The notes below the pieces were generated by a model. It saw only the letters and a program-made list of their open reading frames with translations. It did not search any database and had not been told where the DNA came from. A program made the position numbers and the translations under genes. From positions 101,489-165,488 of the forward strand of contig NZ_BMMV01000007.1 in assembly GCF_014646115.1 (NCBI RefSeq): a stretch of 64,000 nucleotides of DNA, written 5' to 3'. The stretch is from Streptomyces camponoticapitis (lineage in GTDB: Bacteria > Actinomycetota > Actinomycetes > Streptomycetales > Streptomycetaceae). Shown here in pieces: positions 9,508-19,567 of the stretch (within the stretch, counting starts at the first letter, position 1; the number at the start of each line of letters is the position of its first letter).

Positions 9508-11496
9508 TCAGCCCGACGGCTTGAAAGTGCTGTGGGCCGTCTCACGGAGCGTCCGGCACTCGTCGTCGTCCCACTCGCTCGCCTCACAGGTGATCATGAT
9601 CGCGTAGCCGTGCGTGGCGTCGACCTTGAAGCCACGGTTCAGCACACGCACCCGTTCGCCCCTCTGGTCGCGTTCGAACTCCCAGTCGGCGGTGGTCGGA
9701 TAACCGTTGAACTCCACCGACTTGAGCCCCAGACGCTTGTAGTTGCCGAGGGTGCCCCGTATCTGGGCTTCGAGCTGCTCCCAGGCGCGCTTCGCGTCGT
9801 CGGTCGGGCTCGGGCTGAAGTCGACCTGGATACGGGGGAATCCGTTGTCCTCGCTGTAGATCCCGCCCGAGTTCTGGCCCGCCGTGTCGGTGAGCCGGAA
9901 GTCTTCGGGCATCGCCATGGAGAAGCGGAACTGCTTGTCCGTGATCACCTTGAAGTCGTCCGGCAGCCCCTTGCCGCCCGACCCGGCGTCGGAGTCGCCG
10001 GAACCCGGCCCCGAGTTGTCCGTGCCGGAGTCGTCCGAGGGCGTGGGGTCCGACGATTTGCCGTCACCGCTCTCCTTGGCCGAATCCGGCTGCTTGTCCT
10101 TGTCCTTCGTGTCGTCGGTGCCGCCCTTGGCGCCGTCACCGGCGGTGGCCCCGGCCGACGCGGCGGTGTCGTCCTTGCCCGTGTCGCCGCCGGCCGTCTT
10201 GTCGGAGTCGTCGCTCAGGGTGACGGCCAGGACGACCGCGAGGATCGCCAGCACGACGACACCGGCGATGATCATCAACGTGCGGCGCGGGACGACATCG
10301 GTGAGCGACGCCCTTGTGGCCGTGGTCCGTGCGGTGCCGGGGTCCGGTGTGGACGCGGGCGCGGACGGGGACGCCGCCGCAGCGCCCGTGCCGGCGCTTC
10401 CCGCACCGGCGCCCTTCGCGCTGCCCGGCCGCTGTGCGCCGCCGGCGACGCTCGCGCTGCCGACCGGTTCCTTGGTCCTGCTCTTCGACCGCGGCGCGGG
10501 CACCGGGGGGAGCGGCACGACCCGGGTCGCGCTGGCGGCCGGTTCGGGCAGTGCCGAGGGGTCGGGGGCGTCGATGACGTCCTGGAGCAGGGCCCGCGCA
10601 CCCGGCTCGTCGAGCCGTAGCGCCGGGTCCTTGGCCAGCAGTCCGTAGATGACCTCTTCCAGCGCGCCCGCGTTCTTCGGCGGGTCGAGCGGCTCGGTCA
10701 TGACGGCGGTGAGGGTCGCGATGGCCGACCCCTTGTCGTACGGCGGGCAGCCCTCCACCGACGCGTAGAGCAGTCCGCCCAGCGACCACAGGTCGGCGGC
10801 GGGGCCGGGCTTCTTGCCGCGGGCGCGCTCCGGCGAGATGTACGAGGGGGCGCCGACGAGCATGCCGGTCGAGGTGACCGACGGGTCGCCCTCGACCTGC
10901 GCGATGCCGAAGTCGGTGAGGACGACGCGTCCGTCGTCGGCGATCAGCACGTTGGACGGCTTCACGTCCCGGTGCAGAATGCCCTGACGGTGGGCCGAGC
11001 GCAGCACGTCGAGAATCGCGAGCCCGACCTCGGCGGCGCGTCTCGGGGTGAGGATCCCGTCCTCGCGGACGACATCGGCGAGGGACTTGCCCTCGATGAG
11101 TTCCATGACGATCCACGGCCGGTCGTCCTCGTCCACGACGTCGTAGACCGTGACCGCCCCGTTGCTGCGGATACGGGCGATCGCCTTGGCCTCGCGCAGT
11201 GTACGCGTGATGAGGCGGCGCTTCTCGTCCTCGTCGATGCTGGTGGGGAAGCGCAGCTCCTTGACGGCGACGGTACGGCCCAGCGTCTCGTCGACAGCCC
11301 GCCAGACCGTGCCCATTCCACCGCGGCCGAGCACCTCACCGAGTCGGTACCGTCCGGCGAGGAGGCGCCCCTCGGAGACCGGTTCGGCCTCGGAGGCCGA
11401 TGGGGTCTCGGAGGCCGATCCGGCCTCTCGCTCCATGTCGTCCGTGTCGTTCCCGGGGTCCCGCGCCGTATCCCGCGACTGCTCCGCCTCCGCCAT
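9508..11496 (-). CDS. Membrane Ser/Thr protein kinase with extracytoplasmic sensor domain
   Basis: A 662-residue Hanks kinase. The ATG at 11496 has GAGGGG 5 nt upstream and is preferred over an ATG 17 codons earlier. An acidic Ser/Glu-rich leader (1-45) is followed by the kinase domain: GRGGMG (57-62), VAVK Lys79, HRDVKPSN (175-182), DFG (195-197) and SPERARGKK in the P+1 region. A long Ala/Pro/Ser/Thr linker leads to one transmembrane helix (LMIIAGVVVLAILAVVLAV), an Asp/Ser/Gly/Lys stalk, and a C-terminal ectodomain starting LPDDFKVITDKQFRFSM with a TADWEFERD strand. The same fold pattern is visible in the neighbouring kinases. Catalytic residues are intact. It is the first gene of the four-kinase run in transcription order. 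Confidence 0.92.
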   Translation of the reverse strand: MAEAEQSRDTARDPGNDTDDMEREAGSASETPSASEAEPVSEGRLLAGRYRLGEVLGRGGMGTVWRAVDETLGRTVAVKELRFPTSIDEDEKRRLITRTLREAKAIARIRSNGAVTVYDVVDEDDRPWIVMELIEGKSLADVVREDGILTPRRAAEVGLAILDVLRSAHRQGILHRDVKPSNVLIADDGRVVLTDFGIAQVEGDPSVTSTGMLVGAPSYISPERARGKKPGPAADLWSLGGLLYASVEGCPPYDKGSAIATLTAVMTEPLDPPKNAGALEEVIYGLLAKDPALRLDEPGARALLQDVIDAPDPSALPEPAASATRVVPLPPVPAPRSKSRTKEPVGSASVAGGAQRPGSAKGAGAGSAGTGAAAASPSAPASTPDPGTARTTATRASLTDVVPRRTLMIIAGVVVLAILAVVLAVTLSDDSDKTAGGDTGKDDTAASAGATAGDGAKGGTDDTKDKDKQPDSAKESGDGKSSDPTPSDDSGTDNSGPGSGDSDAGSGGKGLPDDFKVITDKQFRFSMAMPEDFRLTDTAGQNSGGIYSEDNGFPRIQVDFSPSPTDDAKRAWEQLEAQIRGTLGNYKRLGLKSVEFNGYPTTADWEFERDQRGERVRVLNRGFKVDATHGYAIMITCEASEWDDDECRTLRETAHSTFKPSG

Positions 11497-11937
11497 GCGT
11501 CCCCTCTGCGATCCCTGGTGTCCGCCCGCGCCTGGGCCTGACGTCAACTGTCGTCCGTCGGCCCTACGGGCGGGCGGGGCCAGTTCGAGGACAGGCCCCT
11601 ATCGCCTGCCCGCGCGCGGCGCGGTAACGCGCCCTGACAGAGCCCTCATTGTCCCTCACTCCGGCGCATGCGATGCTCCCGGGTCCGCGGTCCGCCGCGA
11701 CAATGTCCCAAGCGGAGTCCGGCGCGGGGCTGTTGGGCGGGACCTGGCGGATCGCGTCGCAGGTCATGCCCATGTTCGAGGCTCGAACAGGGGCGCCGGG
11801 AGCCGTTCGTCACAGGACCGCCCCAGGCGCCCCACCAGCCTCAAATCACCCCGGGAGCCCCGGCCACCTCGGACGAATCATCTCGGACATCGCCTCGACG
11901 ACCCGGACACCCCGGACACCCCCGACGCCCCGGCACC
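11497..11937. other. 441-bp intergenic region upstream of the kinase run
   Basis: This separates glpD (ending 11938) from the kinase start at 11496. It holds a 17-bp palindrome at 11773-11789 (TGTTCGAG-G-CTCGAACA). A 69-codon open frame on the minus strand (11564-11773) starts at the palindrome edge; its third-position GC is good at first, then falls, and I do not regard it as a proven gene. Near glpD the DNA contains short direct repeats of the type CCGGACACC. The kinase promoter must lie here. Confidence 0.45.
11773..11789. promoter_or_regulatory. 17-bp perfect palindrome, candidate operator
   Basis: TGTTCGAG and CTCGAACA are exact inverted copies around one G. The half-sites resemble those of the actinobacterial SOS box, but their order is reversed (GTTCGA..TCGAAC rather than TCGAAC..GTTCGA), so LexA is unlikely. 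It lies about 277 bp upstream of the kinase start and could be an operator for it or for a small upstream open frame. Confidence 0.4.
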
Positions 11938-13644
11938 TCACAGCGGCACGATGTCCGGCGCCCCGAGCCTCGCCGCGTCCGCCGTCAGGTCGTCCGGCTG
12001 CCGCTGCGACTCGCGCTCCGCCTCCACGCGCTTGCGGTAGTGCTCGACCTCCTTCTCGATCTGGTCCTTGTCCCAGCCGAGCACCGGTGCCATCAGCTCC
12101 GCGCACTCGGGCGCGGAGCGCGTCCCCCGGTCGAACGTCTCGATCGAGATGCGCGTCCGCCTCGTCAGGACGTCGTCCAGATGGCGCGCCCCCTCGTGCG
12201 ACGCCGCGTACACGATCTCGGCCCGCAGATAGTCCTCGGCGGCGCCCAGCGGCTCGCCGAGCCCGGGGTCGGCCGCGATCAGGTCCAGCAGCTCCTCGAC
12301 CATCGCCCCGTACCGGTTGAGCAGATGCTCCACGCGCACCACATGAAGTCCGGTCCGCGCGGCGATCCCCGCGCGCGCGTTCCACAGGGCGCGGTAGCCC
12401 TCGGCGCCGAGCAGCGGGGTGTCCTCCGTGACACAGTCCGCCACCCGCTGGTCGAGGCCGTGCACCACCTCGTCCACCGCGTCCTTGGCCATGACGCGGT
12501 ACGTCGTGTACTTGCCGCCCGCGACGACGACCATGCCCGGCACCGGGTGCGCCACCGTGTGTTCGCGCGACAGCTTGCTCGTCGCGTCGGACTCGCCGGC
12601 CAGCAGCGGGCGGAGTCCCGCGTACACCCCCTCCACGTCGTCACGCGTCAGCGGTACGGCCAGGACCGAGTTGACGTGTTCGAGGAGATAGTCGATGTCC
12701 GCGCTGGAGGCGGCCGGATGCGCCTTGTCGAGGTCCCAGTCGGTGTCGGTGGTGCCCACGATCCAGTGCCTGCCCCACGGGATGACGAACAGCACCGACT
12801 TCTCGGTCCGCAGGATCAGCCCGGTGGAGGAGTGGATGCGGTCCTTGGGGACGACGAGGTGGATGCCCTTGGACGCCCTGACGTGGAACTGTCCGCGCTC
12901 GCCGATCAGCGCCTGGGTGTCGTCGGTCCACACGCCGGTCGCGTTGACGATCTGCTTCGCCCGGATCTCGTACTCACCGGCGCCGTCCACGTCCCGCACA
13001 CGCGCCCCCACGACCCGCTCGCCCTCGCGCAGGAAGCCGACCACGCGGGCCCTGCTGGCGACACGCGCGCCGTAGCTCGCGGCCGTACGCACCAGGGTGG
13101 CCACATAACGCGCGTCGTCCATCTGCGCGTCGTAGTACTGCAACGCGCCCACCAGCGCGTCCTTCTTCAGCGCGGGAGCCGCGCGGAGCGCGTGGCGGCG
13201 GGAGAGATGGCGGTGCGCCGGCAGGCCCCGGCCGTGGCCCGAGGAGAGCGACATCGCGTCGTACAGCGCGACGCCCGATCCCGCGTAGAGCCGCTCCCAC
13301 CCCTTGTGCCGCAACGGGTAGAGGAACGGCACCGGCTTCACCAGGTGCGGGGCCAGCCGCTCCAGCAGCAGGCCGCGCTCCTTGAGCGCCTCCCTGACGA
13401 GGCCGAAGTCGAGCATCTCCAGATAGCGCAGACCGCCGTGGATCAGTTTGCTCGACCGGCTCGACGTGCCCGAGGCCCAGTCGCGCGCCTCCACGAGCCC
13501 GGTCGAGAGTCCGCGGGTCACGGCGTCGAGCGCGGTCCCGGCACCGACCACGCCCGCGCCCACGACCAACACGTCCAGTTCACGCTCGGCCATCTCCGCC
13601 AGAGCCGTGGCACGCTCCTCCGGTCCCAGTGTCGCTGTCCTCAC
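11938..13644 (-). CDS. glpD: FAD-dependent glycerol-3-phosphate dehydrogenase
   Basis: A 568-residue enzyme oxidising sn-glycerol-3-phosphate to dihydroxyacetone phosphate at the membrane, passing electrons to quinone. The FAD Rossmann motif DVLVVGAGVVGAGTALDAV is near the N-terminus, followed by GTSSRSSKLIHGGLRYLE, the family signature. GSGVALYDAMS, LVGTTDTDWD and the VAGGKYTTYRVMA C-terminal FAD segment are also present. The GTG at 13644 is chosen because GGGAGG sits about 5 nt upstream and the family usually starts close to this point; the longer frame upstream has no ribosome-binding site. There is no glpK or glpF beside it. It is divergent from the nucleotide-sugar dehydrogenase gene across 257 bp. 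Confidence 0.93.
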   Translation of the reverse strand: MRTATLGPEERATALAEMAERELDVLVVGAGVVGAGTALDAVTRGLSTGLVEARDWASGTSSRSSKLIHGGLRYLEMLDFGLVREALKERGLLLERLAPHLVKPVPFLYPLRHKGWERLYAGSGVALYDAMSLSSGHGRGLPAHRHLSRRHALRAAPALKKDALVGALQYYDAQMDDARYVATLVRTAASYGARVASRARVVGFLREGERVVGARVRDVDGAGEYEIRAKQIVNATGVWTDDTQALIGERGQFHVRASKGIHLVVPKDRIHSSTGLILRTEKSVLFVIPWGRHWIVGTTDTDWDLDKAHPAASSADIDYLLEHVNSVLAVPLTRDDVEGVYAGLRPLLAGESDATSKLSREHTVAHPVPGMVVVAGGKYTTYRVMAKDAVDEVVHGLDQRVADCVTEDTPLLGAEGYRALWNARAGIAARTGLHVVRVEHLLNRYGAMVEELLDLIAADPGLGEPLGAAEDYLRAEIVYAASHEGARHLDDVLTRRTRISIETFDRGTRSAPECAELMAPVLGWDKDQIEKEVEHYRKRVEAERESQRQPDDLTADAARLGAPDIVPL

Positions 13645-13901
13645 CGCTGCCTCCCGTCGCCCCCCGTGTTGTTCGGGCTCTTCGATTCTGTCCGCACTCA
13701 CCGACTTCAGCCACCGGCTGTGGACAACACCGGCTGAAGATCGGATCGGACCCAATAATTCGGCAGACATGTCCACCAATATCCGGCCATGTAATGACGC
13801 ATATCGGTCATATTTACGCCTAGTCTGACATTGCGCTCGCTCGTTCTGTCCACAGGGGTTGCGCTCTCTGTCCCCTCCGGTTAAGGGAAAGGACGGCCCA
13901 C

Positions 13902-15164
13902 ATGCCCGCAGACCTCGCCGTCATCGGACTCGGCCATCTCGGCCTCCCCCTCGCCCAGGCCGCCGTGGCCGCCGGCATCGAGACCATCGGCTACGACTCC
14001 GATCCACGGCCCGTCGCCGAACTCGCGGCGGGCCGCACCCCGGTCGACGGCTCGCTCACCGCCTCCGACGTGCGCCGTATGCTCTCCGGCGGCTTCCGGC
14101 CCACCACCAACCCGACCGAACTGGGCCGGGTCCGTACCGCCGTCATCTGCGCGCCCACCCCGCTGGGCCCCGACCGCACGCTGGATCTCACCGCCGTCGG
14201 CGAGGCCGCGCACGCCCTGGCCGCCCGGCTGCGCCCGCACACGACCGTTCTCCTCGAATCACCGGCGGGCCCCGGCACCACGGAGGGGTTTCTGCGCACG
14301 ATCCTGGAAGAGGGCTCGGGCCTGCGCGCCGGACGCGACTTCCACCTCGCGTACTCCCCCGGCCGTCTCGACCCCGGCCGGCGCACCCACGGCCACACCA
14401 ACACCCCCAAGGTGATCGGCGGACTCACCCCGGCCTGCACCGAATCGGCCGCCGCCTTCTACGGACGTCTCACCGACAAGGTGGTCCGCGCGCGCGGCCC
14501 GCGCGAGGCGGAGACCGTCAAGCTCCTCGAAACGAACTTCAGACACGTCAACATCGCCCTGGTCAACGAGATGGCCGTGCTCTGCCACGATCTCGGCGTC
14601 GACCTCTGGGACGTCATCCGGTGCGCCGAGACCAAGCCGTTCGGCTTCCAGGCCTTCCGCCCCGGCCCCGGCGTGGGCGGCCACGGCGTCCCCATGGACC
14701 CCAGCTACCTCCCGCACGCGGGCCGCACCCCCGGCCACCCGCTGCGCATGGTCGGGCTCGCGCAGGAGATCAACACACGCATGCCGCAGTACGTGATCCA
14801 GCGCTGCGCCACGCTCCTCAACGAGCACGGCAAGTCCGCGCGCGGCGCCCGTGTCCTGCTGCTCGGCGTCACCTACAAGCAGGACCACGCCGACCAGGAG
14901 AGCTCACCGGCCACCGAGATCGCCTGCCGGCTGATGGACCTGGGCGCGACGGTCAGCTACCAGGACCCGTACGTCCCCGACTGGCGCGTACGTGATCTGC
15001 CGGTCCCGCGCGCCGACTCTCTTTACGAGGCCGCGGCGCAGGCGGATCTGACGGTGCTGCTCCAGCACCACCGTACGTACGACCTCCAGGGCCTCGCCGT
15101 GAAGGCGCAGTTGCTGCTCGACACCCGGGGAGCGAGCCCGGCGGGCGCGGCGCACCGGCTCTGA
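13902..15164 (+). CDS. Nucleotide-sugar dehydrogenase (WecC/UDP-ManNAc DH type) lacking the catalytic Cys
   Basis: A 420-residue member of the UDP-glucose/GDP-mannose dehydrogenase family. The N-terminal NAD-binding domain starts IGLGHLGLPLAQAA; the central helix carries KLLETNFRHVNIALVNE with the conserved Lys; the C-terminal domain contains LLLGVTYKQDHADQESSPATE. In this family the second oxidation uses a Cys in the motif GxGxGGHC; here residues 256-262 read GVGGHGV-type sequence, with Gly262 (GGC at 14685-14687) where Cys should be. Normal NAD+-dependent conversion to a uronate is therefore doubtful; it may make an aldehyde, act on another substrate, or be non-catalytic. AAAGGAC precedes the ATG. 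It stands alone between divergent glpD and a small membrane-protein gene. Confidence 0.83.
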   Translation: MPADLAVIGLGHLGLPLAQAAVAAGIETIGYDSDPRPVAELAAGRTPVDGSLTASDVRRMLSGGFRPTTNPTELGRVRTAVICAPTPLGPDRTLDLTAVGEAAHALAARLRPHTTVLLESPAGPGTTEGFLRTILEEGSGLRAGRDFHLAYSPGRLDPGRRTHGHTNTPKVIGGLTPACTESAAAFYGRLTDKVVRARGPREAETVKLLETNFRHVNIALVNEMAVLCHDLGVDLWDVIRCAETKPFGFQAFRPGPGVGGHGVPMDPSYLPHAGRTPGHPLRMVGLAQEINTRMPQYVIQRCATLLNEHGKSARGARVLLLGVTYKQDHADQESSPATEIACRLMDLGATVSYQDPYVPDWRVRDLPVPRADSLYEAAAQADLTVLLQHHRTYDLQGLAVKAQLLLDTRGASPAGAAHRL

Positions 15165-15282
15165 GACGGCGGGCCCGTCCGCCGTCCACCTCCGGACAAT
15201 TGCCTGGGGCGGTGTCGTAGCGGACTGCTATGGTCCAGGGCGCTCGCACAACGGTGCGAGCTTTCCTTGGGGGATTCTTCAC

Positions 15283-15771
15283 ATGAGCCAGCAATTCCAG
15301 CCGCCCGGAAACCCGTTCGCCGGCGGTCCGGTCCCGCCCGGCCCGGGCAACCCCTTCGCGCCGGCCCCGCCGGTCCGCGACAACGTGGGCCTCGGGCTGG
15401 CGGCGGCGGCCGTCACCGCGATCGCCGCCGCCGCGATCTACGGCGGCATCGCCGGTGCGATCGAGAGCGAGATCGGTTTCGCCGCGATCGCTGTCGGCTT
15501 CGTCATCGGTCTGGTCGCGGGCAAGGTCGGTGGACCCAACCCGATCCTCGGCGTCGTCAGCGCCGTATTCGCGCTGGCAGCTGTCTACCTGGGCCAGATC
15601 TTCGGCATCGCGATCATCGGGGCCGAGGAGCTGGGCCTGTCGACGACCGAGATGCTGTTCGACCACTTCAGCCTGCTGACCGACGCGTGGAACGCGGGCA
15701 AGGAAGCGATGACGTTCCTCTTCTTCGCCCTCGCCGCGTTCGCCGCGTTCTCGGCGGCCAAGAAGGCCTGA
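15283..15771 (+). CDS. Small multi-pass membrane protein of unknown function
   Basis: A 162-residue protein with a Pro/Gly-rich cytoplasmic N-terminus (about residues 1-38) followed by hydrophobic segments near 45-65 and 68-85, one around 90-115, and one at the C-terminus (FLFFALAAFAAFSAAKKA). The pattern suggests three or four membrane helices. A G-rich ribosome-binding region (TTGGGGGATTC) precedes the ATG. It converges on guaB3, and the two share a strong bidirectional terminator. I do not recognise a family with a known function. Confidence 0.8.
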   Translation: MSQQFQPPGNPFAGGPVPPGPGNPFAPAPPVRDNVGLGLAAAAVTAIAAAAIYGGIAGAIESEIGFAAIAVGFVIGLVAGKVGGPNPILGVVSAVFALAAVYLGQIFGIAIIGAEELGLSTTEMLFDHFSLLTDAWNAGKEAMTFLFFALAAFAAFSAAKKA

Positions 15772-15796
15772 CCGCGCGGCGGCAGCGGTCCACGAA

Positions 15797-15841
15797 CGCG
15801 AAGGGTGCCCCGGACACGTACGGTCCGGGGCACCCTTCGCG
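15797..15841. terminator. Strong bidirectional terminator between convergent genes
   Basis: A perfect 19-bp stem (15797-15815 with 15823-15841; arms begin CGCGAAGGGTGCCCC) and a 7-nt loop. It lies 26 bp after the small membrane-protein stop codon and only 4 bp from the guaB3 stop codon, so it can end both transcripts. Confidence 0.88.
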
Positions 15842-15844
15842 CGT

Positions 15845-16969
15845 TCAGCGGCTGTGCTGCGAGTCCGCGACCGTCACCTCGACGCGCTGGAACTCCTTGA
15901 GTTCGCTGTAACCGGTCGTCGCCATCGCCCTCTTGAGCGCGCCGAAGAAGTTCATCGAGCCGTCCGGGCTGTGCGAGGGGCCGGTCAGGACCTCCTCGGT
16001 GGTCCCGACGACGCCCAGGTCCACCAACTTGCCGCGCGGCACGTCCTCGTGGACCGCCTCCATGCCCCAGTGGCGCCCCTTGCCCGGCGCGTCGCTCGCG
16101 CGCGCCAGCGGGGAGCCCATCATCACCGCGTCCGCCCCGCACGCCACGGCCTTGGGCAGATCGCCGGACCAGCCCACGCCGCCGTCGGCGATCACGTGCA
16201 CGTACCGGCCGCCGGACTCGTCCATGTAGTCGCGCCGCGCGGCGGCCACGTCCGCGACGGCGGTCGCCATCGGCACCTGGATGCCCAGCACGTTGCGGGT
16301 GGTGTGCGCCGCCCCGCCGCCGAAGCCCACGAGCACACCGGCAGCGCCGGTACGCATCAGGTGCAGCGAGGCGGTGTACGTGGCGCAGCCCCCGACGATG
16401 ACCGGGACGTCCAGCTCGTAGATGAACTGCTTCAGGTTCAGCGGCTCGGCCGCGCCCGACACATGCTCGGCGGAGACCGTCGTCCCCCGGATGACGAAGA
16501 TGTCGACCCCGGCGTCCACAACCGCCTTGGAGAACTGGGCGGTTCGCTGCGGCGACAGCGCGGCGGCCGTGACCACGCCCGAGTCGCGCACCTCCTTGAT
16601 GCGCCGGCCGATCAGCTCCTCCTGGATCGGCGCGGAGTAGATCTCCTGGAGCCTGCGGTTGGCGGTCGCCCGGTCCAGCTCGGCGATCTCGTCCAGCAGC
16701 GGCTGCGGGTCCTCGTAACGGGTCCACAGACCTTCGAGGTTGAGCACCCCGAGACCGCCCTGCTCACCGATGCGGATCGCGGTGCTCGGCGAGACGATGG
16801 AGTCCATGGGGGCGGCCAGGAACGGCAGCTCGAAGCGGTAGGCGTCGATCTGCCAGGCGATCGAGACCTCCTTCGGGTCGCGGGTGCGCCGGCTGGGGAC
16901 GACGGCGATGTCGTCGAAGGCGTACGCCCGGCGTCCGCGCTTGCCGCGGCCGATCTCGATCTCAGTCAC
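15845..16969 (-). CDS. guaB3: GuaB3-family IMP dehydrogenase-like protein
   Basis: A 374-residue actinobacterial GuaB3, the usual family length. It has the IMPDH/GMP-reductase TIM-barrel fold (FDDIAVVPSRRTRD at the start, APMDSIVSPSTAI, VGGCATYTASLHL, VIADGGVGWSGDLPKAVACGADAVMMGSPLA) but no CBS domains. Its position beside guaB matches the guaB2-guaB3 pair of mycobacteria. Recent work has linked GuaB3 proteins to GMP reductase-like activity, but this cannot be decided here. GTG 16969 is chosen for AGGAAAGG about 9 nt upstream and agreement with family length. It is separated from guaB by a strong hairpin, so independent transcription is likely. Confidence 0.92.
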   Translation of the reverse strand: MTEIEIGRGKRGRRAYAFDDIAVVPSRRTRDPKEVSIAWQIDAYRFELPFLAAPMDSIVSPSTAIRIGEQGGLGVLNLEGLWTRYEDPQPLLDEIAELDRATANRRLQEIYSAPIQEELIGRRIKEVRDSGVVTAAALSPQRTAQFSKAVVDAGVDIFVIRGTTVSAEHVSGAAEPLNLKQFIYELDVPVIVGGCATYTASLHLMRTGAAGVLVGFGGGAAHTTRNVLGIQVPMATAVADVAAARRDYMDESGGRYVHVIADGGVGWSGDLPKAVACGADAVMMGSPLARASDAPGKGRHWGMEAVHEDVPRGKLVDLGVVGTTEEVLTGPSHSPDGSMNFFGALKRAMATTGYSELKEFQRVEVTVADSQHSR

Positions 16970-17029
16970 GATGTGTGGCCTTTCCTCTGCGTCTGCGGCT
17001 TCAGTATCCCCGACCCGCCCCGGCACACC

Positions 17030-17070
17030 GGTGAGGGGCGGCCCCGAATCGAGCGGGGCCGCCCCTCACC
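17030..17070 (-). terminator. Terminator between guaB and guaB3
   Basis: A perfect 16-bp stem, GGTGAGGGGCGGCCCC (17030-17045) with its complement at 17055-17070, and a 9-nt loop. It begins 13 bp after the guaB stop codon and ends about 60 bp before the guaB3 start, so guaB transcription probably ends or is attenuated here. Confidence 0.88.
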
Positions 17071-17083
17071 GACGAGCCGGAGG

Positions 17084-18628
<1,545 letters not shown>

Positions 18629-18713
18629 CTAACGGGAAGCGGAGGCGTCTGATTCCACGGTCCCCGCTCCCGCGGAGTCGCCCGCCGTCGTCCGGCCCGG
18701 CGGCCGGGTGCGG

Positions 18714-19379
18714 CTACTGCTCGGCGAGCGCGCGCAGTCTGCTGAGCGCGCGGTGCTGCGCGACCCGTACGGCGCCGGGCGACATCCCCAGCATCTGGCC
18801 GGTCTCCTCGGCGGTCAGCCCCACGGCGACCCGCAGGACCAGCAGTTCGCGCTGGTTGTCCGGGAGGTTGGCGAGGAGCTTCTTCGCCCACTCGGCGTCG
18901 CTGCTGAGCAGCGCGCGCTCCTCCGGGCCGAGGGAGTCGTCGGGCCGCTCGGGCATCTCGTCCGAGGGCACCGCCGTCGATCCGGGGTGCCGCATGGCGG
19001 CCCGCTGGAGATCGGCGACCTTGTGCGCGGCGATGGCGAAGACGAAGGCCTCGAAGGGCCTGCCGGTGTCCCTGTAGCGCGGGAGCGCCATCAGGACCGC
19101 GACGCAGACCTCCTGCGCGAGGTCCTCCACGAAGTGGCGGGCGTCACCCGGCAGTCGGTTGAGCCGGGTGCGGCAGTAACGCAGCGCGAGGGGGTGTACG
19201 TGGGCCAGAAGATCGTGCGTGGCCTGCCCGTCCCCCTCGACGGCACGGTGAACGAGCGCACCGATCACCGTGGTCTCGTCATCGCGCATCCGCCCATGGT
19301 GCCTCGGAGCCTGCCGATCCGTGGCGCCGCGTTCATAGTTGTGCACCGAAGCGTTATGAGCAGGTGCGCCGGAACTCAT
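18714..19379 (-). CDS. ECF sigma factor, ShbA/SigD type
   Basis: A 221-residue ECF sigma factor. Region 2 is seen in [21 protein letters not shown]...[19 protein letters not shown] and region 4 in [45 protein letters not shown]. The position next to guaB and bldM matches ShbA of S. griseus (SCO4769-type), which is reported to transcribe hrdB, and SigD of M. tuberculosis, which also lies near guaB2; the assignment is from context and sequence style. The ATG at 19379 has GAGGAGG 9-10 nt upstream and is preferred to an ATG 30 codons later that has only GGGCGG. No anti-sigma factor gene is adjacent. Confidence 0.85.
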   Translation of the reverse strand: MSSGAPAHNASVHNYERGATDRQAPRHHGRMRDDETTVIGALVHRAVEGDGQATHDLLAHVHPLALRYCRTRLNRLPGDARHFVEDLAQEVCVAVLMALPRYRDTGRPFEAFVFAIAAHKVADLQRAAMRHPGSTAVPSDEMPERPDDSLGPEERALLSSDAEWAKKLLANLPDNQRELLVLRVAVGLTAEETGQMLGMSPGAVRVAQHRALSRLRALAEQ

Positions 19380-19567
19380 CTCCTGCGCCCTCCTCTTCCG
19401 CTCGCCCGACTCGTCCCCGAGGAACTCCACATCTCAAGGATGCGGCATCGGGCGGGAAACTGTGGCGGGCGGGCACCGGTGACCCTCTCCGCCGCCCCGT
19501 CCGCCGCACGGGCAGACGGGGTTACGCGACTGTCCGGACGAGCTGCCCGTACGGCTCCGACCAGCGC

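Noticed and set aside
5988..9524. Very long open frame on the + strand opposite the pseudokinase gene
   Set aside because: High-GC DNA gives long antisense frames; the translation is Arg/Gly/Val-rich without domains, and the real protein on the minus strand has recognisable kinase and membrane segments.
11564..11773. 69-codon minus-strand open frame upstream of the kinase
   Set aside because: No ribosome-binding site, falling third-position GC and no recognisable protein; not listed as a gene.
11773..11789. SOS (LexA) box
   Set aside because: Half-sites are in the reverse order from TCGAAC-N4-GTTCGA.
11668..13737. Open frame antisense to glpD
   Set aside because: It is the complement of a clear FAD enzyme gene and its translation has no family features.
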